64,000 nt of DNA from Mycobacterium sp. SMC-2 (lineage in GTDB: Bacteria; Actinomycetota; Actinomycetes; Mycobacteriales; Mycobacteriaceae), in NCBI RefSeq assembly GCF_025263485.1, contig NZ_CP079863.1, positions 2,170,001 through 2,234,000 on the forward strand, read 5' to 3'. This document shows, one piece after another, positions 53,203 to 62,280 of the stretch. Position 1 is the stretch's first letter. Every line of letters starts with the position of its first letter. Under the pieces are notes generated by a model, which was not told the DNA's origin, did not search any database, and saw nothing but the letters and a program-made list of their open reading frames with translations. The translations under genes and the position numbers were made by a program.

Positions 53203-53772
53203 TTACGAGCCGAGGGCCTGCCCGATGAGATCGCGGGCGCGGTCGAGCATCGACGCGAAAGGTCCGAGAGCGAAATTCAGCTTCGCCGATTCCACGCCGG
53301 GATGCGGGTGGGTAGGTGCGATGGCCTGAGCCACCCGCACCGCCGTGCCCATCCGCTTGAGGTCGGCCTCGTCGAGTTCCTTGTTCAGCACGGGGAACTC
53401 CTCGCTTTCCTCCTGCTGCGCATGCTCCAGCACGGCCGCGCGTAGCTTCGTGAGCTCATCGATGAACTGCTGTGAGGTGATGTCGAGGTCCTCGATGCTC
53501 GACAGCAACTCCTTGGCCTCGTGCTCTTCTTTGAGTCGGGCGTCGACGATCGCGTCGCCGGCGTCGGCCTCGCGGCGCACGCGCGGGTGCACCACCATTT
53601 CCTCGGCCGTCTCGTGTACGGCCAGCAGTTGACGCAGCGTGGCGAACGGCTTTTCACGCGCCTGCGGATCTGACGCGTGCAGCACCTCGTCGAACAGGTC
53701 CTCGATGAGGTTGTGCTGCGCTTTCAGGAATGCGACGACTTCGTCGGGCGATTGCACAATCATGTCGGCCAT
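53203..53772 (-). CDS. Hemerythrin HHE-domain protein
   Basis: 189 residues. A four-helix hemerythrin-like domain (about 15-130) supplies the diiron ligands [35 protein letters not shown] and [12 protein letters not shown]. The C-terminal ~60 residues are non-domain. Such mycobacterial proteins bind O2 or act in oxidative and nitrosative stress. The ATG (MADMIVQ) is preceded by a SigF-like promoter at 53839-53863, so it is probably induced in stress or stationary phase. Divergent from the ferritin-like gene, 293 bp apart. Confidence 0.9.
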   Translation of the reverse strand: MADMIVQSPDEVVAFLKAQHNLIEDLFDEVLHASDPQAREKPFATLRQLLAVHETAEEMVVHPRVRREADAGDAIVDARLKEEHEAKELLSSIEDLDITSQQFIDELTKLRAAVLEHAQQEESEEFPVLNKELDEADLKRMGTAVRVAQAIAPTHPHPGVESAKLNFALGPFASMLDRARDLIGQALGS

Positions 53773-53838
53773 CGCCGATACCTCCAGTTTTCGGGTATTA
53801 AGTGCACGCACTAGGGGCTGTGTGCGCTTCGACCACGA

Positions 53839-53863
53839 ATACCCGCTGCGTAACGGCCTAAAC
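53839..53863 (-). promoter_or_regulatory. SigF-type promoter for the hemerythrin gene
   Basis: On the minus strand GTTT (53860-53863) and GGGTAT (53839-53844) are separated by 15 bp. This matches the mycobacterial SigF pattern GTTT-N15-17-GGGTAT. It lies 67 bp upstream of the hemerythrin ATG. Confidence 0.7.
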
Positions 53864-53980
53864 GCCATGCCGCACCCAGGTGAAGCCGCTCCGAAGATGC
53901 TGTCGGACAACAACTTCCGTGCTACTGAGCGGTCGGAATGTCATCCGCAAAGCGAGATGCGTCACATGGCGAAGCTTGAT

Positions 53981-54007
53981 GTTATCTCTGCGCCCCCGAG
54001 TGGGTAG
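53981..54007 (+). promoter_or_regulatory. Weak SigF-like promoter for the ferritin-like gene
   Basis: GTTA (53981-53984) and GGGTAG (54002-54007), 17 bp apart, are each one base from the SigF pattern and point towards the gene at 54066. Visual call, weaker than the divergent site. Confidence 0.35.
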
Positions 54008-54065
54008 CCGCTGAAAAGGCGCTTTCATGCCGATCCAAACAATCCACGCAGGAGGCGGATTTCTC

Positions 54066-55031
54066 ATGACTTCATCGGACAAGACGACCGTGCTGGCGCA
54101 GTTGCGCGCGCTGCACCAGCTGACCAACACGGAGATCCAGGTCGCGGAAACGCGCATCGCGCAGGCGCGTACGGAGGCCGTTCAACGTGAGTTGACGCAG
54201 AACGCGTCGAATGGGCGCGATCGATCCGAGGCCATCGAAAAGGCGATCCGGGAGCTCGGCGGCGTCCCCGACATCGTCGGCCCCTTCCTGGGCCGCGCCG
54301 CCGCGGCGGTCAAGGCCCTGACCGAGCAGGCCCAACCGTTCGACGAGGCGCTTCTGGGCGACCTCGCGCTGGAGGGCCAACTGCTCGACCGCGCCCGCTA
54401 CCTCAAAGCCCTGGCCGTCGCCGCCAAGCTTCCGGAGATCGAGGATCTGGCGACCGGGCTGATCACCGCTCACTCCGCCACCGTCGACTGGCTGACGACC
54501 GTGCTTGCCGAAGACGCGCTCGGCGGCCCGGCCGCGCTGCGCCGCACACCGCTGCAGGCTGCGGCCGGTACCGCGGTGAAGCTGGTGAACCTGCCGGTTG
54601 AGTGGTCGGTCCGAGGCGTCGACAGGGCCGCCGACGCGCTGCGCTCCGCCCGGCCGACCTTCAACGAGCTGGTGAGTCGGGGCGCGCACGCCGGCGACGT
54701 GGCAACGCGGGCGCTCGCCGCGTCGCGCAACGCCGCCCTCGAGGCGGCCGAGAAGGTCACCCGCAACGAGGGCGCCCGGCAGACCGCCGACGCCCTGCAC
54801 GCGGCCCGCACCGCCGTGGGAGTCCTCGACGCCGACGAGCTGCCCATACCCAACTACGACGAGCTCACCGTCAGCGACGCAGTGGCCGAGATGAAGGAAC
54901 TCACCAATCCGAGCGACGTGCGGGCGATCATCGCTTACGAAGAGGCGAACAAGAACCGCCAGCGTGTCGTGTCGGCGGCTCAGACGCGCGTCGCCGCGAT
55001 CGCGCAGGAGGTCGTCGGGATCAACAACTAG
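54066..55031 (+). CDS. Ferritin-like domain protein
   Basis: 321 residues. The N-terminal helix bundle (about 10-140) has ALHQLTNTEIQVAETRIAQA, and ALEGQLLDRARYLKALA contains acidic residues for a possible diiron site. A long Ala-rich helical C-terminal half follows (RGVDRAADALRSARPTF and on). GGAGG sits 11 bases before the ATG. I recall related genes in mycobacteria and rhodococci beside stress genes; the function is not proven. Divergent from the hemerythrin gene and ended by the hairpin at 55050. Confidence 0.75.
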   Translation: MTSSDKTTVLAQLRALHQLTNTEIQVAETRIAQARTEAVQRELTQNASNGRDRSEAIEKAIRELGGVPDIVGPFLGRAAAAVKALTEQAQPFDEALLGDLALEGQLLDRARYLKALAVAAKLPEIEDLATGLITAHSATVDWLTTVLAEDALGGPAALRRTPLQAAAGTAVKLVNLPVEWSVRGVDRAADALRSARPTFNELVSRGAHAGDVATRALAASRNAALEAAEKVTRNEGARQTADALHAARTAVGVLDADELPIPNYDELTVSDAVAEMKELTNPSDVRAIIAYEEANKNRQRVVSAAQTRVAAIAQEVVGINN

Positions 55032-55049
55032 CCGAGGGCTGTTCAGAAA

Positions 55050-55087
55050 GGCCGCCCGGGCGAGGGTTCATACCCGCCCGGGCGGCC
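55050..55087 (+). terminator. Strong GC hairpin terminator
   Basis: GGCCGCCCGGGCG (55050-55062) pairs perfectly with CGCCCGGGCGGCC (55075-55087), a 13-bp stem with a 12-base loop, 18 bp after the ferritin-like stop. There is no U-tract, as often in mycobacteria. Confidence 0.8.
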
Positions 55088-55189
55088 TCGCCATTTCTTC
55101 GATTTCCCGGGGCATGCCCAACCGCCCGTTTCGGGATATCGCTACGGTTAAGGCACCAGCCCGACGATTGACAACCACGAAAAGACGAG

Positions 55190-56110
55190 ATGTACGACCA
55201 GATCAACAGCAGTGCGACGGACCCCGACGACATCGGCTATCGCATCGATCCCGTCCTGGCCCGCAGTTGGCTATTGGTCAACGGTGCGCACGGCGACCGG
55301 TTCCAATCCGCGGCGCACTCCCGGGCCGACATCGTCGTGCTCGACATCGAGGACGCCGTCGCTCCCAAAGACAAGCACGCCGCCCGCGACAACGTGGTGA
55401 GTTGGTTGGGCGCCGGCAACACCGACTGGGTGCGTGTCAACGGCTTCGGCACGCCCTGGTGGGCCGACGACCTCGCTGCGCTGGCCGGCACCCCGGTCGG
55501 CGGGGTGATGCTGGCGATGGTCGAATCTGTGGACCACGTCACCGAGACCGCGCAGCGGCTGCCCAACGTGCCGATCGTCGCGCTGGTGGAGACGGCCCGC
55601 GGCCTGGAACGCATCACCGAAATCGCCGCGGCGAAGGGCACCTTCCGACTCGCCTTCGGCATCGGCGATTTCCGCCGCGACACCGGTTTCGGGGAAGACC
55701 CGAGCACGCTGGCCTATGCCCGGTCGCGCTTCACCATCGCCGCGAAGGCGGCCAGCCTGCCCAGCGCCATCGACGGGCCCACGATCGGCTCCAACGCCCT
55801 GAAACTGATCGAGGCGACGGCCGTGTCCGTGGAATTCGGGATGACGGGCAAGATCTGCCTGACCCCGGACCAATGCGCCGTGGTGAACGAGGGCCTGTCG
55901 CCATCGCAGGACGAAATCTCTTGGGCCAAGGAGTTCTTCGCCGAGTTCGAACGGGACGGGGGAGAGATCCGCAACGGCTCCGACCTGCCGCGGATCGCGC
56001 GGGCCACGAAGATCCTCGAGCTGGCCCGCGCCTACGGCATTGAATCGACGGACTTCGACGAGGAAGAGCGGGAGCACTCGCCCGCGCCGTCGGACACCTA
56101 TCACTACTGA
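55190..56110 (+). CDS. HpcH/HpaI-family CoA ester lyase (CitE-like)
   Basis: 306 residues of the citrate lyase beta-like family. Segments [34 protein letters not shown] (Mg-binding Glu/Asp near 55), [16 protein letters not shown] and [14 protein letters not shown] (Glu near 145) follow the family order. The C-terminus [20 protein letters not shown] is typical. Family members split malyl-, citramalyl- or citryl-type CoA thioesters. The position matches Rv3075c in M. tuberculosis. No CitD or CitF lies beside it. The ATG is MYDQINSSA. Confidence 0.9.
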   Translation: MYDQINSSATDPDDIGYRIDPVLARSWLLVNGAHGDRFQSAAHSRADIVVLDIEDAVAPKDKHAARDNVVSWLGAGNTDWVRVNGFGTPWWADDLAALAGTPVGGVMLAMVESVDHVTETAQRLPNVPIVALVETARGLERITEIAAAKGTFRLAFGIGDFRRDTGFGEDPSTLAYARSRFTIAAKAASLPSAIDGPTIGSNALKLIEATAVSVEFGMTGKICLTPDQCAVVNEGLSPSQDEISWAKEFFAEFERDGGEIRNGSDLPRIARATKILELARAYGIESTDFDEEEREHSPAPSDTYHY

Positions 56111-56129
56111 GCGGCAGAACGGGCCCGAG

Positions 56130-56828
56130 ATGAGCGTTGTCGTCGATTTCCATTTCGACCCGATGTGCCCGTTCGCCTACCAGACCTCGTTGTGGATCCG
56201 CGACGTCCGCGAGCAACTCGGCATCACCGTGGATTGGCGATTCTTCAGCCTCGAAGAGGTCAACCGGTCAGAGGGCCAGAAGCACCCGTGGGAACGGGAG
56301 TGGTCCTACGGATGGTCCCTGATGCGGATCGGGGCGCTGCTGCGCCGAACCGACATGTCGCTGCTGGATCGGTGGTACGCCGCCATCGGACGTGAACTTC
56401 ACACGCTGGGCGGCAAACCGCACGACCCCGCGGTCGCCCGGCGCCTGCTGAGCGACATCGGCGCCGAGGCGTCGGTTTTCGACGCCGCTCTGGACGACCC
56501 GACCACCCACGACGAGATACGCCACGACCATCAACGGGTCATCGACGCCGGTGGCTATGGGGTGCCGACGCTATTTCTCCTGGGACAGTGCCTGTTTGGC
56601 CCGGTACTGGTGGACCCGCCGACGGGGCCGAAGGCCCTGACACTGTGGAACGTCGTCACCGGCATGGCCGAGCTGCCCCACGTGTACGAGCTGCAGCGGC
56701 CCAAGTCGCCCGCAGATGTCGAGCTGATCGGTCGCACGCTGCGTCCGTACCTCGACGGGCGCGACTGGGTCAGCATCAATCGCGGTGAGGTCATCGACGT
56801 CGAGCGCCTCACCGGCCAGGGAACCTAG
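56130..56828 (+). CDS. DsbA-family/thiol oxidoreductase-like protein
   Basis: 232-residue thioredoxin-fold protein of the DsbA/FrnE-like type. The N-terminal active site is [14 protein letters not shown], so CPFA instead of CxxC, leaving a single thiol as in GST-kappa or mycothiol-linked members. A helical insertion follows (about 65-150), then the cis-Pro loop [11 protein letters not shown] (near 150). It is cytoplasmic. It overlaps the convergent HNH gene by sharing CTAG. The redox partner is probably mycothiol (inference). Confidence 0.85.
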   Translation: MSVVVDFHFDPMCPFAYQTSLWIRDVREQLGITVDWRFFSLEEVNRSEGQKHPWEREWSYGWSLMRIGALLRRTDMSLLDRWYAAIGRELHTLGGKPHDPAVARRLLSDIGAEASVFDAALDDPTTHDEIRHDHQRVIDAGGYGVPTLFLLGQCLFGPVLVDPPTGPKALTLWNVVTGMAELPHVYELQRPKSPADVELIGRTLRPYLDGRDWVSINRGEVIDVERLTGQGT

Positions 56829-58099
56829 GCCGCGTGCCGCGCGAGCGAGACCCCGATGCGGATCTCCACCTCGCTGACCGTGATCACCAGCGCGCGGGGC
56901 GGGGCCGTCGACCGGTAGCTCTTGCCCGTGGGCGTCGTGAATAGTGCTGTGTGGGTGTGGTTTTCGTCAACCGCGGTGCTTACCCGCCAGCCCGCGTTTT
57001 CCTTGACGTAGTTGCAGCCCTCGCACAGTCCCAGACCATTGTCCGCGGTGGTCGCGCCGCTCTCGGCCCACGGTTGTGCGTGGTCGCGGTGCCTGATCGG
57101 GGCGTCGCAGTAGGGGGTGCGGCACCGTTGATCGCGTAGCCCGATGAAGGTGGCCAGCCCGCGCGGGAAAATGCGTGCTCGAGACTCCATGGCCACCAGC
57201 GCACCGGTCCGGGGATGCGCATAGAGCCTGCGCAGGGTTGCGCGCGAACGTCGGTCGGAGACAGCGCTAGCGACCATGGCGCGCGCGACCGCCGCGGGGA
57301 TGGGCCCGTAGCCGCGGATGTCGGCCGGCGCATGGTCACTGCCCAGCAGCGTCTCGTCGGAGAGCACCAGGTTGACCGCGATCGGAGTGGGGACCGCCGC
57401 GCTGCGGCCGGTGACCCTTTCGACCAGCGTGTCGGCCATTACCTGCCCGCGCGATCGCCCGTCACCGCGGGTGTCCGCTTCGCGGCGCAGCGCGGCGTAC
57501 ACCGAAACGCCTTGGGCCACCGGCAGTAACGCGGTGAGATACGTCATCGTGTCGGGCGCCGGCCGGATGGTGACCGTGCGTTCCTGCTCCGCCTTGGCTG
57601 AACGCTCGACGACGGCGTGTGGGTCCAGCCGGTAGGCGATCGCCTTTGCGGCCGCGGCCACGCGGGCATCGCCCATGCCATGCAGGCTCGCCGGGTCGGC
57701 GCACAGTTCCGCGTCCAACGTGCGGCGGTCGTCGATGTCCAGGCAGGCGCTCTCACGGACGATCAGCGTCGCTCGCCACTCCGACAGCACACCGCATTCC
57801 AGCGCCGCCAGCGTGTGTGGCATCTCGTGCACCAGGGCTTTGGCGAAGCCCAGGTGCCGCCCGCCTCGCGCGGGGGCGTCGCGTCTTGCCAGCGCGACCT
57901 CGCTGGCCACGCCCCGCCCGCGCCGCGCGGCGGGTACCTTAGCCTCGGCCTCGGAAGCCCGGCGCATGGCGTCCAGCGCGGCGGCCGCCCGGGCCTGGCC
58001 CGCGGCGGCCGCGGACTTGGCCGTCTCCAGCTCGGCGATGCGCTCGATCAGCGCCGATTCGTCGGCCGCCGGGTCGACCGCGGCTAATTCCTCGAACAT
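56825..58099 (-). CDS. DUF222/13E12-family HNH endonuclease-domain protein
   Basis: 424 residues from ATG 58099. The N-terminal DUF222 domain (about 1-300) leads to a C-terminal HNH nuclease: [20 protein letters not shown], in which the Cys pair and His start the motif, then [20 protein letters not shown]. The 13E12 repeat family has many copies in mycobacteria, and its position matches Rv3074. A LexA box overlaps the start codon (58092-58107), so it should be induced by DNA damage. The target DNA and role are unknown. An alternative ATG ten codons upstream would lie before the box. Confidence 0.9.
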   Translation of the reverse strand: MFEELAAVDPAADESALIERIAELETAKSAAAAGQARAAAALDAMRRASEAEAKVPAARRGRGVASEVALARRDAPARGGRHLGFAKALVHEMPHTLAALECGVLSEWRATLIVRESACLDIDDRRTLDAELCADPASLHGMGDARVAAAAKAIAYRLDPHAVVERSAKAEQERTVTIRPAPDTMTYLTALLPVAQGVSVYAALRREADTRGDGRSRGQVMADTLVERVTGRSAAVPTPIAVNLVLSDETLLGSDHAPADIRGYGPIPAAVARAMVASAVSDRRSRATLRRLYAHPRTGALVAMESRARIFPRGLATFIGLRDQRCRTPYCDAPIRHRDHAQPWAESGATTADNGLGLCEGCNYVKENAGWRVSTAVDENHTHTALFTTPTGKSYRSTAPPRALVITVSEVEIRIGVSLARHAA

Positions 58100-58107
58100 A
58101 CATTCGA
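58092..58107. promoter_or_regulatory. LexA (SOS) box over the HNH gene start
   Basis: TCGAACATACATTCGA differs by one base from the mycobacterial LexA consensus TCGAAC-N4-GTTCGA. It covers the probable start codon of the HNH gene (58097-58099). I recall Rv3074 among M. tuberculosis LexA targets, which fits. Confidence 0.8.
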
Positions 58108-58273
58108 TAATAAGGACGCCCGCCGACATTGATTCTGTTCAGGCGACCCGATTAAGGATGGTCGCGGTGGCCACTACCGGTGGTGACTCGCCGTTCTGAC
58201 TGACGCCCTGTTGGGTTGTCTTGGAATTGATCTGTCCCACCGGTCAGTGGTTGCCGAAGGATGCCCCCGGCGG

Positions 58274-58350
58274 GGCGGACATGACTTAATCAGGAGCCTG
58301 GCAGTTCCCTCTTCAATGTCTTGTCTGCCCGCCCGGCCGGGGTGTCCGCC
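58274..58350 (+). ncRNA. Candidate bridge RNA region of the IS110 element
   Basis: Within the left non-coding region GGCGGACA (58274-58281) pairs with TGTCCGCC (58343-58350), enclosing about 60 bases. CCCC/GGGG-type short stems lie just before it (58264-58275). IS110 elements are known to encode a structured bridge RNA in this place, which programs target and donor choice. Loops and boundaries cannot be assigned by eye. Confidence 0.4.
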
Positions 58351-58383
58351 ATTCCGCTACCCGCAGAAGGAGACACCACCATC

Positions 58384-59583
58384 GTGACAGCTTCACGCGT
58401 CGTCGTCATCGGCGCCGACACCCATTTGGATACCGTCCACCTAGCCGTTTTGGATACGACGGGAAAACCGTTGGCCGATACCAAGTTTCGGACGCGCCCC
58501 GTCGACTATTTCGTGGCGGTCAAATGGGCGCAAAGCTTCGGACAGGTGCAAATCGCAGGTATCGAGGGCACCAGCTCCTATGGCGCCGGGCTGACTCGGG
58601 CTTTCCAGGACGCCGGGATCGAGGTCGCCGAAGTCAACCGGCCTGACCGCGCAGCCCGTCGACGACAAGGCAAATCCGACCCATTGGATGCCTACGCTGC
58701 GGCCCGGGCCGCGCTGGCCGGTCACGGATTGGCCGTGCCCAAAGATGAACACACCCACGCATTGCGGGCCCTGCTGATCGCGCGTCGCGGGGCCGTCAAA
58801 GCGCGCACCCCCGCAATCAACCAGATCAAAGCGTTGCTCGTCACCGCCCCCGCCGAGTTGCGAGAACACTACCGGCGTCACACCCCGACTCAACTGACCC
58901 GTGCGCTGGCCCGCTGCCGGCCCAGCACCCAGTCCGACCCGACCAGTGCCGCCATCCTCGCCGGGTGCAAAGCACTGGCTCAACGAACCGAGTTCCTCAA
59001 GCATCAGGAAAAAGACCTGACCACCGAACTCGACGCACTAATCACCACGATCAATCCCGGCCTGCGTGCGGCCTACGGCGTTGGGCCCGATACCGCCGCT
59101 CAGCTGATCATCACCGCCGGCACCAACCCGCACCGCCTGCGCAGCGAGGCGGCCTTCGCAATGTTATGCGGCGCAGCTCCCATCCCGGCGTCTTCAGGGA
59201 AGACGTCTCGTCATCGACTCTCCCGGGGCGGAGATCGAGCCGCCAACCAAGCGCTGCACCGCATCGCACTGGTCCGGATGTCAAACCATCCCAGCACCCG
59301 CGACTACGTCACACGCCAACTCGCCAACGGCCGTTCCAAGCGCGACATCCTGCGGCTGCTCAAACGCGCCATCGCCCGCGAAACCTTCAGGCTGCTCACC
59401 CGGCAATGCGACATCGACGACTACAGCGACCTGCGCCCAGCCCGTCAAACCAAGAACATCACGGTCACCGCCGCAGCCCAACACCTCGGTGTCTGGCCAA
59501 CGGTCATCTCCCGGATAGAACGAGGACTCCAACGTGACGACACCCTCGCCGACAACTACCGCCAATGGCTAGCAGCGGCCTAA
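58384..59583 (+). CDS. IS110-family transposase with C-terminal HTH
   Basis: 399 residues from GTG 58384, with AGAAGGAG 10-15 bases upstream. The RuvC-like DEDD domain shows VIGADTHLDTVHLAV (Asp), IAGIEGTSSYGAGL (Glu) and GKSDPLDAYAAARAAL (Asp/Asp). The second domain has the Ser-recombinase-like LCGAAPIPASSGKTSRHRLS, followed by DRAANQALHRIALVRM. After that a helix-turn-helix like those of XRE regulators appears (TAAAQHLGVWPTVISRIERG), uncommon in short IS110 enzymes. The gene looks intact and may be active. Confidence 0.93.
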   Translation: MTASRVVVIGADTHLDTVHLAVLDTTGKPLADTKFRTRPVDYFVAVKWAQSFGQVQIAGIEGTSSYGAGLTRAFQDAGIEVAEVNRPDRAARRRQGKSDPLDAYAAARAALAGHGLAVPKDEHTHALRALLIARRGAVKARTPAINQIKALLVTAPAELREHYRRHTPTQLTRALARCRPSTQSDPTSAAILAGCKALAQRTEFLKHQEKDLTTELDALITTINPGLRAAYGVGPDTAAQLIITAGTNPHRLRSEAAFAMLCGAAPIPASSGKTSRHRLSRGGDRAANQALHRIALVRMSNHPSTRDYVTRQLANGRSKRDILRLLKRAIARETFRLLTRQCDIDDYSDLRPARQTKNITVTAAAQHLGVWPTVISRIERGLQRDDTLADNYRQWLAAA

Positions 59584-59636
59584 AACACCCTTGACACGAA
59601 TAGGAGCATCAAACGCCCGTCACTACGCTGGCGAGT

Positions 59637-59993
59637 ATGAGCGCCAAGAAACGGATCCGGGTGGCGCGGCTTTACGAGGACGTCACCGCAGACGACGGCC
59701 AGCGGGTGCTGGTCGACCGGGTTTGGCCGCGGGGAGTGCGCAAGAACGACCCGCGGGTGGGCACCTGGTGCAAGGACGTCGCGCCGTCGAAGGACCTCCG
59801 CGAGTGGTATCAACACCGGCCCGAGCGGTTCGACGAATTCGCTTCCCGGTACAAGGCGGAATTGCGGGACAACCCGGCGCTGGAGGAGTTGCGCGGGATC
59901 GCGAGGCACGGCGTCGTCACCCTGGTGACCGCGACCCGCGAGGTGGACATCAGCCAGGCGGCCGTCCTTGCGGAGCTGCTGAAAAGCCGCTGA
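59637..59993 (+). CDS. DUF488-family protein
   Basis: 118 residues of the DUF488 family: IRVARLYEDVTADDGQRVLV, DRVWPRGVRK, WCKDVAPSKDLREWYQH and the ending VTLVTATREVDISQAAVL. The position equals Rv3073c. Function is unknown; some members are linked to nucleotide or stress processes. The ATG is MSAKKRIRV, 53 bp after the transposase stop. It runs into the LLM gene 20 bp later. Confidence 0.88.
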   Translation: MSAKKRIRVARLYEDVTADDGQRVLVDRVWPRGVRKNDPRVGTWCKDVAPSKDLREWYQHRPERFDEFASRYKAELRDNPALEELRGIARHGVVTLVTATREVDISQAAVLAELLKSR

Positions 59994-60013
59994 GCGCGTG
60001 AGACGATCGGGCG

Positions 60014-60889
60014 ATGCGGCTGGGATTGCATGCCCTGGGGATCGGTGCGGGCGCCGATCGCGCGGTGATCGATGCCGTCGCGTCGACTGCGGACACTTGC
60101 GGCTTCGCCACGCTGTGGGTGGGTGAACACGTCGTCATGGTCGACCGGCCGGCTTCGCGCTATCCCTACTCCGACGACGGCGTCATCGCGGTTCCGGCAC
60201 AAGCGGATTGGCTTGATCCGATGATCGCGCTGAGCTTCGCCGCCGCGGCATCGTCGCGAATCGGGCTGGCAACGGGCGTGCTCCTGCTGCCCGAACACAA
60301 CCCCGTGGTGGCGGCGAAGCAGGCCGCCAGCCTGGATCGGCTCAGCGGTGGGCGGCTGGCGCTGGGGGTCGGTGTGGGGTGGTCCAGGGAGGAATTCGCC
60401 GCGCTTTCGGTGCCGTTCGCCAACCGCGGTGCGCGCACCGCCGAATACGCCGCCGCGATGCGCACGTTGTGGCGTGACGACGTCGCTTCGTTCGATGGTG
60501 ATTTCGTCCGCTTCGGCTCTATTCGCGTCAATCCCAAACCGGTGCGAGACCGTCGTATCCCGATCGTGGTTGGCGGCAATAGCGATTCGGCGCTGCGGCG
60601 GGTGGCCGTGTGGGGCGATGGCTGGTACGGGTTCAACATCGACGGCCTGGCGGCCGTGCGCGATCGCGTCGCCACGCTGGAGCGGCTATGCGCCGAGGCC
60701 GGACGTGATCGTGCGCAGCTGCGGCTGTCGGTGGCGCTGCGTGATCCCAGCGTGGGGGATATCCCCGCCCTAGCCGAGTTGGGCGTCGACGAATTGGTTC
60801 TCGTCGAGGCGCCCCCTGACCGGCCCGACGCGGCCGCCGATTGGGTCTCGGCATTGGCTGACCATTGGATGACGGCGGCCCAAACGTGA
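60014..60889 (+). CDS. LLM-class F420-dependent oxidoreductase
   Basis: Luciferase-like monooxygenase-fold protein, 291 residues. Segments include FATLWVGEHVVMVDRP (near 36), GLATGVLLLPEHNPVVAAKQ, GRLALGVGVGWSREEFAALS and RRIPIVVGGNSDSALRRVAV. The position equals Rv3072c. The cofactor is most likely F420, the substrate unknown. The ATG is at 60014. The stop overlaps the next start as GTGA. Confidence 0.9.
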   Translation: MRLGLHALGIGAGADRAVIDAVASTADTCGFATLWVGEHVVMVDRPASRYPYSDDGVIAVPAQADWLDPMIALSFAAAASSRIGLATGVLLLPEHNPVVAAKQAASLDRLSGGRLALGVGVGWSREEFAALSVPFANRGARTAEYAAAMRTLWRDDVASFDGDFVRFGSIRVNPKPVRDRRIPIVVGGNSDSALRRVAVWGDGWYGFNIDGLAAVRDRVATLERLCAEAGRDRAQLRLSVALRDPSVGDIPALAELGVDELVLVEAPPDRPDAAADWVSALADHWMTAAQT

Positions 60890-61503
60890 GCGATGCCGGA
60901 CCCATACTCCCGCGGGAGTTGACCGACATTCCCGACGAGGTCCGCGCCGTCCCGCCGCCGCCCATACCCGGGTTGCCCGAGCCGTACGGCCTGCGTCTTG
61001 CCGATCCCGATGCGGACGCTGAGATGGTCGCCGAGTGGATGAGCCGGCCGCACCTGGTTGAAGCGTGGGAATCCGCCTGGCCGGTGGCGCGCTGGCGGCG
61101 TTATTTGCGGGCGCAGCTCGAAGGCGGCTTCTCTAGACCGTTCATAGCCACGCTCGATTCGGTACCCCGCGCCTACATCGAGTTGTACAGGGCGGCAAAG
61201 GATTCCATCGCCAACCGGTATGACTACCACCCCCACGACCTGGGCCTGCACGTCGCGGTCGCCGATCTGGATTACATCAGGCGGGGACACGTCAGTTACC
61301 TGCTGCCACATTTGGTTGGCAGCATTTTGGGCCTTGATCCGCGATGTCGGCGCATCATGTTCGATCCCGACCACCGAAACGTCTTCGCGCGCACGTTCTG
61401 TGAGCGGGGCGGCTGCGCCTTTCTCGGCGAGCACGACATGTCGAACCGGCGGATGGCGCTGTATGTGCTGCCTCGCACGCCCGACGACGTTCCCCGCGGT
61501 TGA
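60886..61503 (+). CDS. GNAT acyltransferase, IucB/MbtK-like
   Basis: 205 residues from GTG 60886, overlapping the LLM stop as GTGA. The fold is that of siderophore lysine N-acyltransferases: MVAEWMSRPHLVEAWESAWP (near 45), RAYIELYRAAKDSIANRY (Glu near 103), LGLHVAVADLDYIRRGHVSY and IMFDPDHRNVFARTFCERGG. Mycobacterial MbtK acylates the lysine of mycobactin. This copy sits away from any mbt genes and may act on another amine. It converges with crcB one base after its stop. Confidence 0.85.
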   Translation: MSDAGPILPRELTDIPDEVRAVPPPPIPGLPEPYGLRLADPDADAEMVAEWMSRPHLVEAWESAWPVARWRRYLRAQLEGGFSRPFIATLDSVPRAYIELYRAAKDSIANRYDYHPHDLGLHVAVADLDYIRRGHVSYLLPHLVGSILGLDPRCRRIMFDPDHRNVFARTFCERGGCAFLGEHDMSNRRMALYVLPRTPDDVPRG

Positions 61504-61504
61504 C

Positions 61505-61888
61505 TCAGAGCTGCCCGGCGATCCACTGCCCGAGGAACGCCGCCGCCTCGCCCAGCAGGATGCTCACGACGATGTTGGCAAGCGCCGCCCGCGTCTGACG
61601 CTCCTCGCCGAGCCGCTGCGTTTCGAGCATCCAGGTGGAAAAGGTGGTGTAGGCGCCGACGAACGCGGTGCCGGCCAACAGGGCCGCTTCCCTGCTCAGC
61701 ACCAGGCCCCCGAGAAAGCCCAGCAGCGCGGCGCCGCTGACGTTCACGACCAATGTGCCGAACGGAAACGATTGCGCCACCCGGCGCGCCACCGCGCGGT
61801 CGACCACAAAGCGCAGCACCGAACCGATGCCGCCGATCAGCGCGACACCGGCCCACACCGCGGCCGTCGTGACCGCGCCGGCCGTCAT
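61505..61888 (-). CDS. crcB2: Fluoride channel CrcB/Fluc, second subunit
   Basis: 127-residue four-helix fluoride exporter. [33 protein letters not shown] and [19 protein letters not shown] are family motifs, with pore Asn, Phe and Thr residues. Fluc works as a dual-topology dimer; here two unequal genes overlap (ATGA), so a heterodimer is likely. The ATG is at 61888. Confidence 0.93.
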   Translation of the reverse strand: MTAGAVTTAAVWAGVALIGGIGSVLRFVVDRAVARRVAQSFPFGTLVVNVSGAALLGFLGGLVLSREAALLAGTAFVGAYTTFSTWMLETQRLGEERQTRAALANIVVSILLGEAAAFLGQWIAGQL

Positions 61889-62280
61889 CCGCGCACCCGC
61901 ACCCGGCGCACCAGTTTTGTGGCCAGGTGCACGGCCAGCAAGCCAAGCACGATGGTGGTGGCGGTATAGCTCGCGGCCAGGGCCCAATGGCCGCGCTCGA
62001 CCATCCTCAGCGTTTCGACCTGCATCGTGGAGAAGGTGGTGAGCCCGCCGCACAAGCCGGTGCCCAGCAGGGGGCGCCGATAACTCGACAGCGGCAGCCG
62101 CTCCAGCAGCCGGGTGGTGAAGTAGCCCACCAGGAAGGCGCCGACGATGTTCACCGTGAACGTCGGCCACGGCCACCTCGCCGGGTCGCCGGCCGTGAGC
62201 GCGCCCACGGCGGCGCGGGCCAGCGAGCCCAGCGCACCGCCCGCGAAAACCGCCGCCAACTCGCGATAGTCGTGTGCCAC
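61885..62280 (-). CDS. crcB1: Fluoride channel CrcB/Fluc, first subunit
   Basis: 131 residues, four helices. [31 protein letters not shown] and [17 protein letters not shown] are the conserved pore segments. It ends with a basic patch ([10 protein letters not shown]), in contrast to its partner, as expected for opposite insertion. It is divergent from pgm with 99 bp between, and I see no crcB riboswitch in that gap. Confidence 0.93.
   Translation of the reverse strand: MAHDYRELAAVFAGGALGSLARAAVGALTAGDPARWPWPTFTVNIVGAFLVGYFTTRLLERLPLSSYRRPLLGTGLCGGLTTFSTMQVETLRMVERGHWALAASYTATTIVLGLLAVHLATKLVRRVRVRG

Larger units (their letters stand above)
58200..59610 (+). mobile_element. IS110-family insertion sequence (ends approximate)
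   Basis: One transposase gene of the DEDD/Ser type with a non-coding region of up to about 180 bp before it and a short right end. IS110 elements lack clear terminal inverted repeats, and none are visible. TTGACA (59591-59596) followed by ATAGGAGCAT just after the stop resembles right ends of this family and could supply a -35 box when the element circularises. It lies between the HNH gene and DUF488, neighbours in M. tuberculosis, so it is an insertion. The exact left end is not resolved. Confidence 0.7.
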
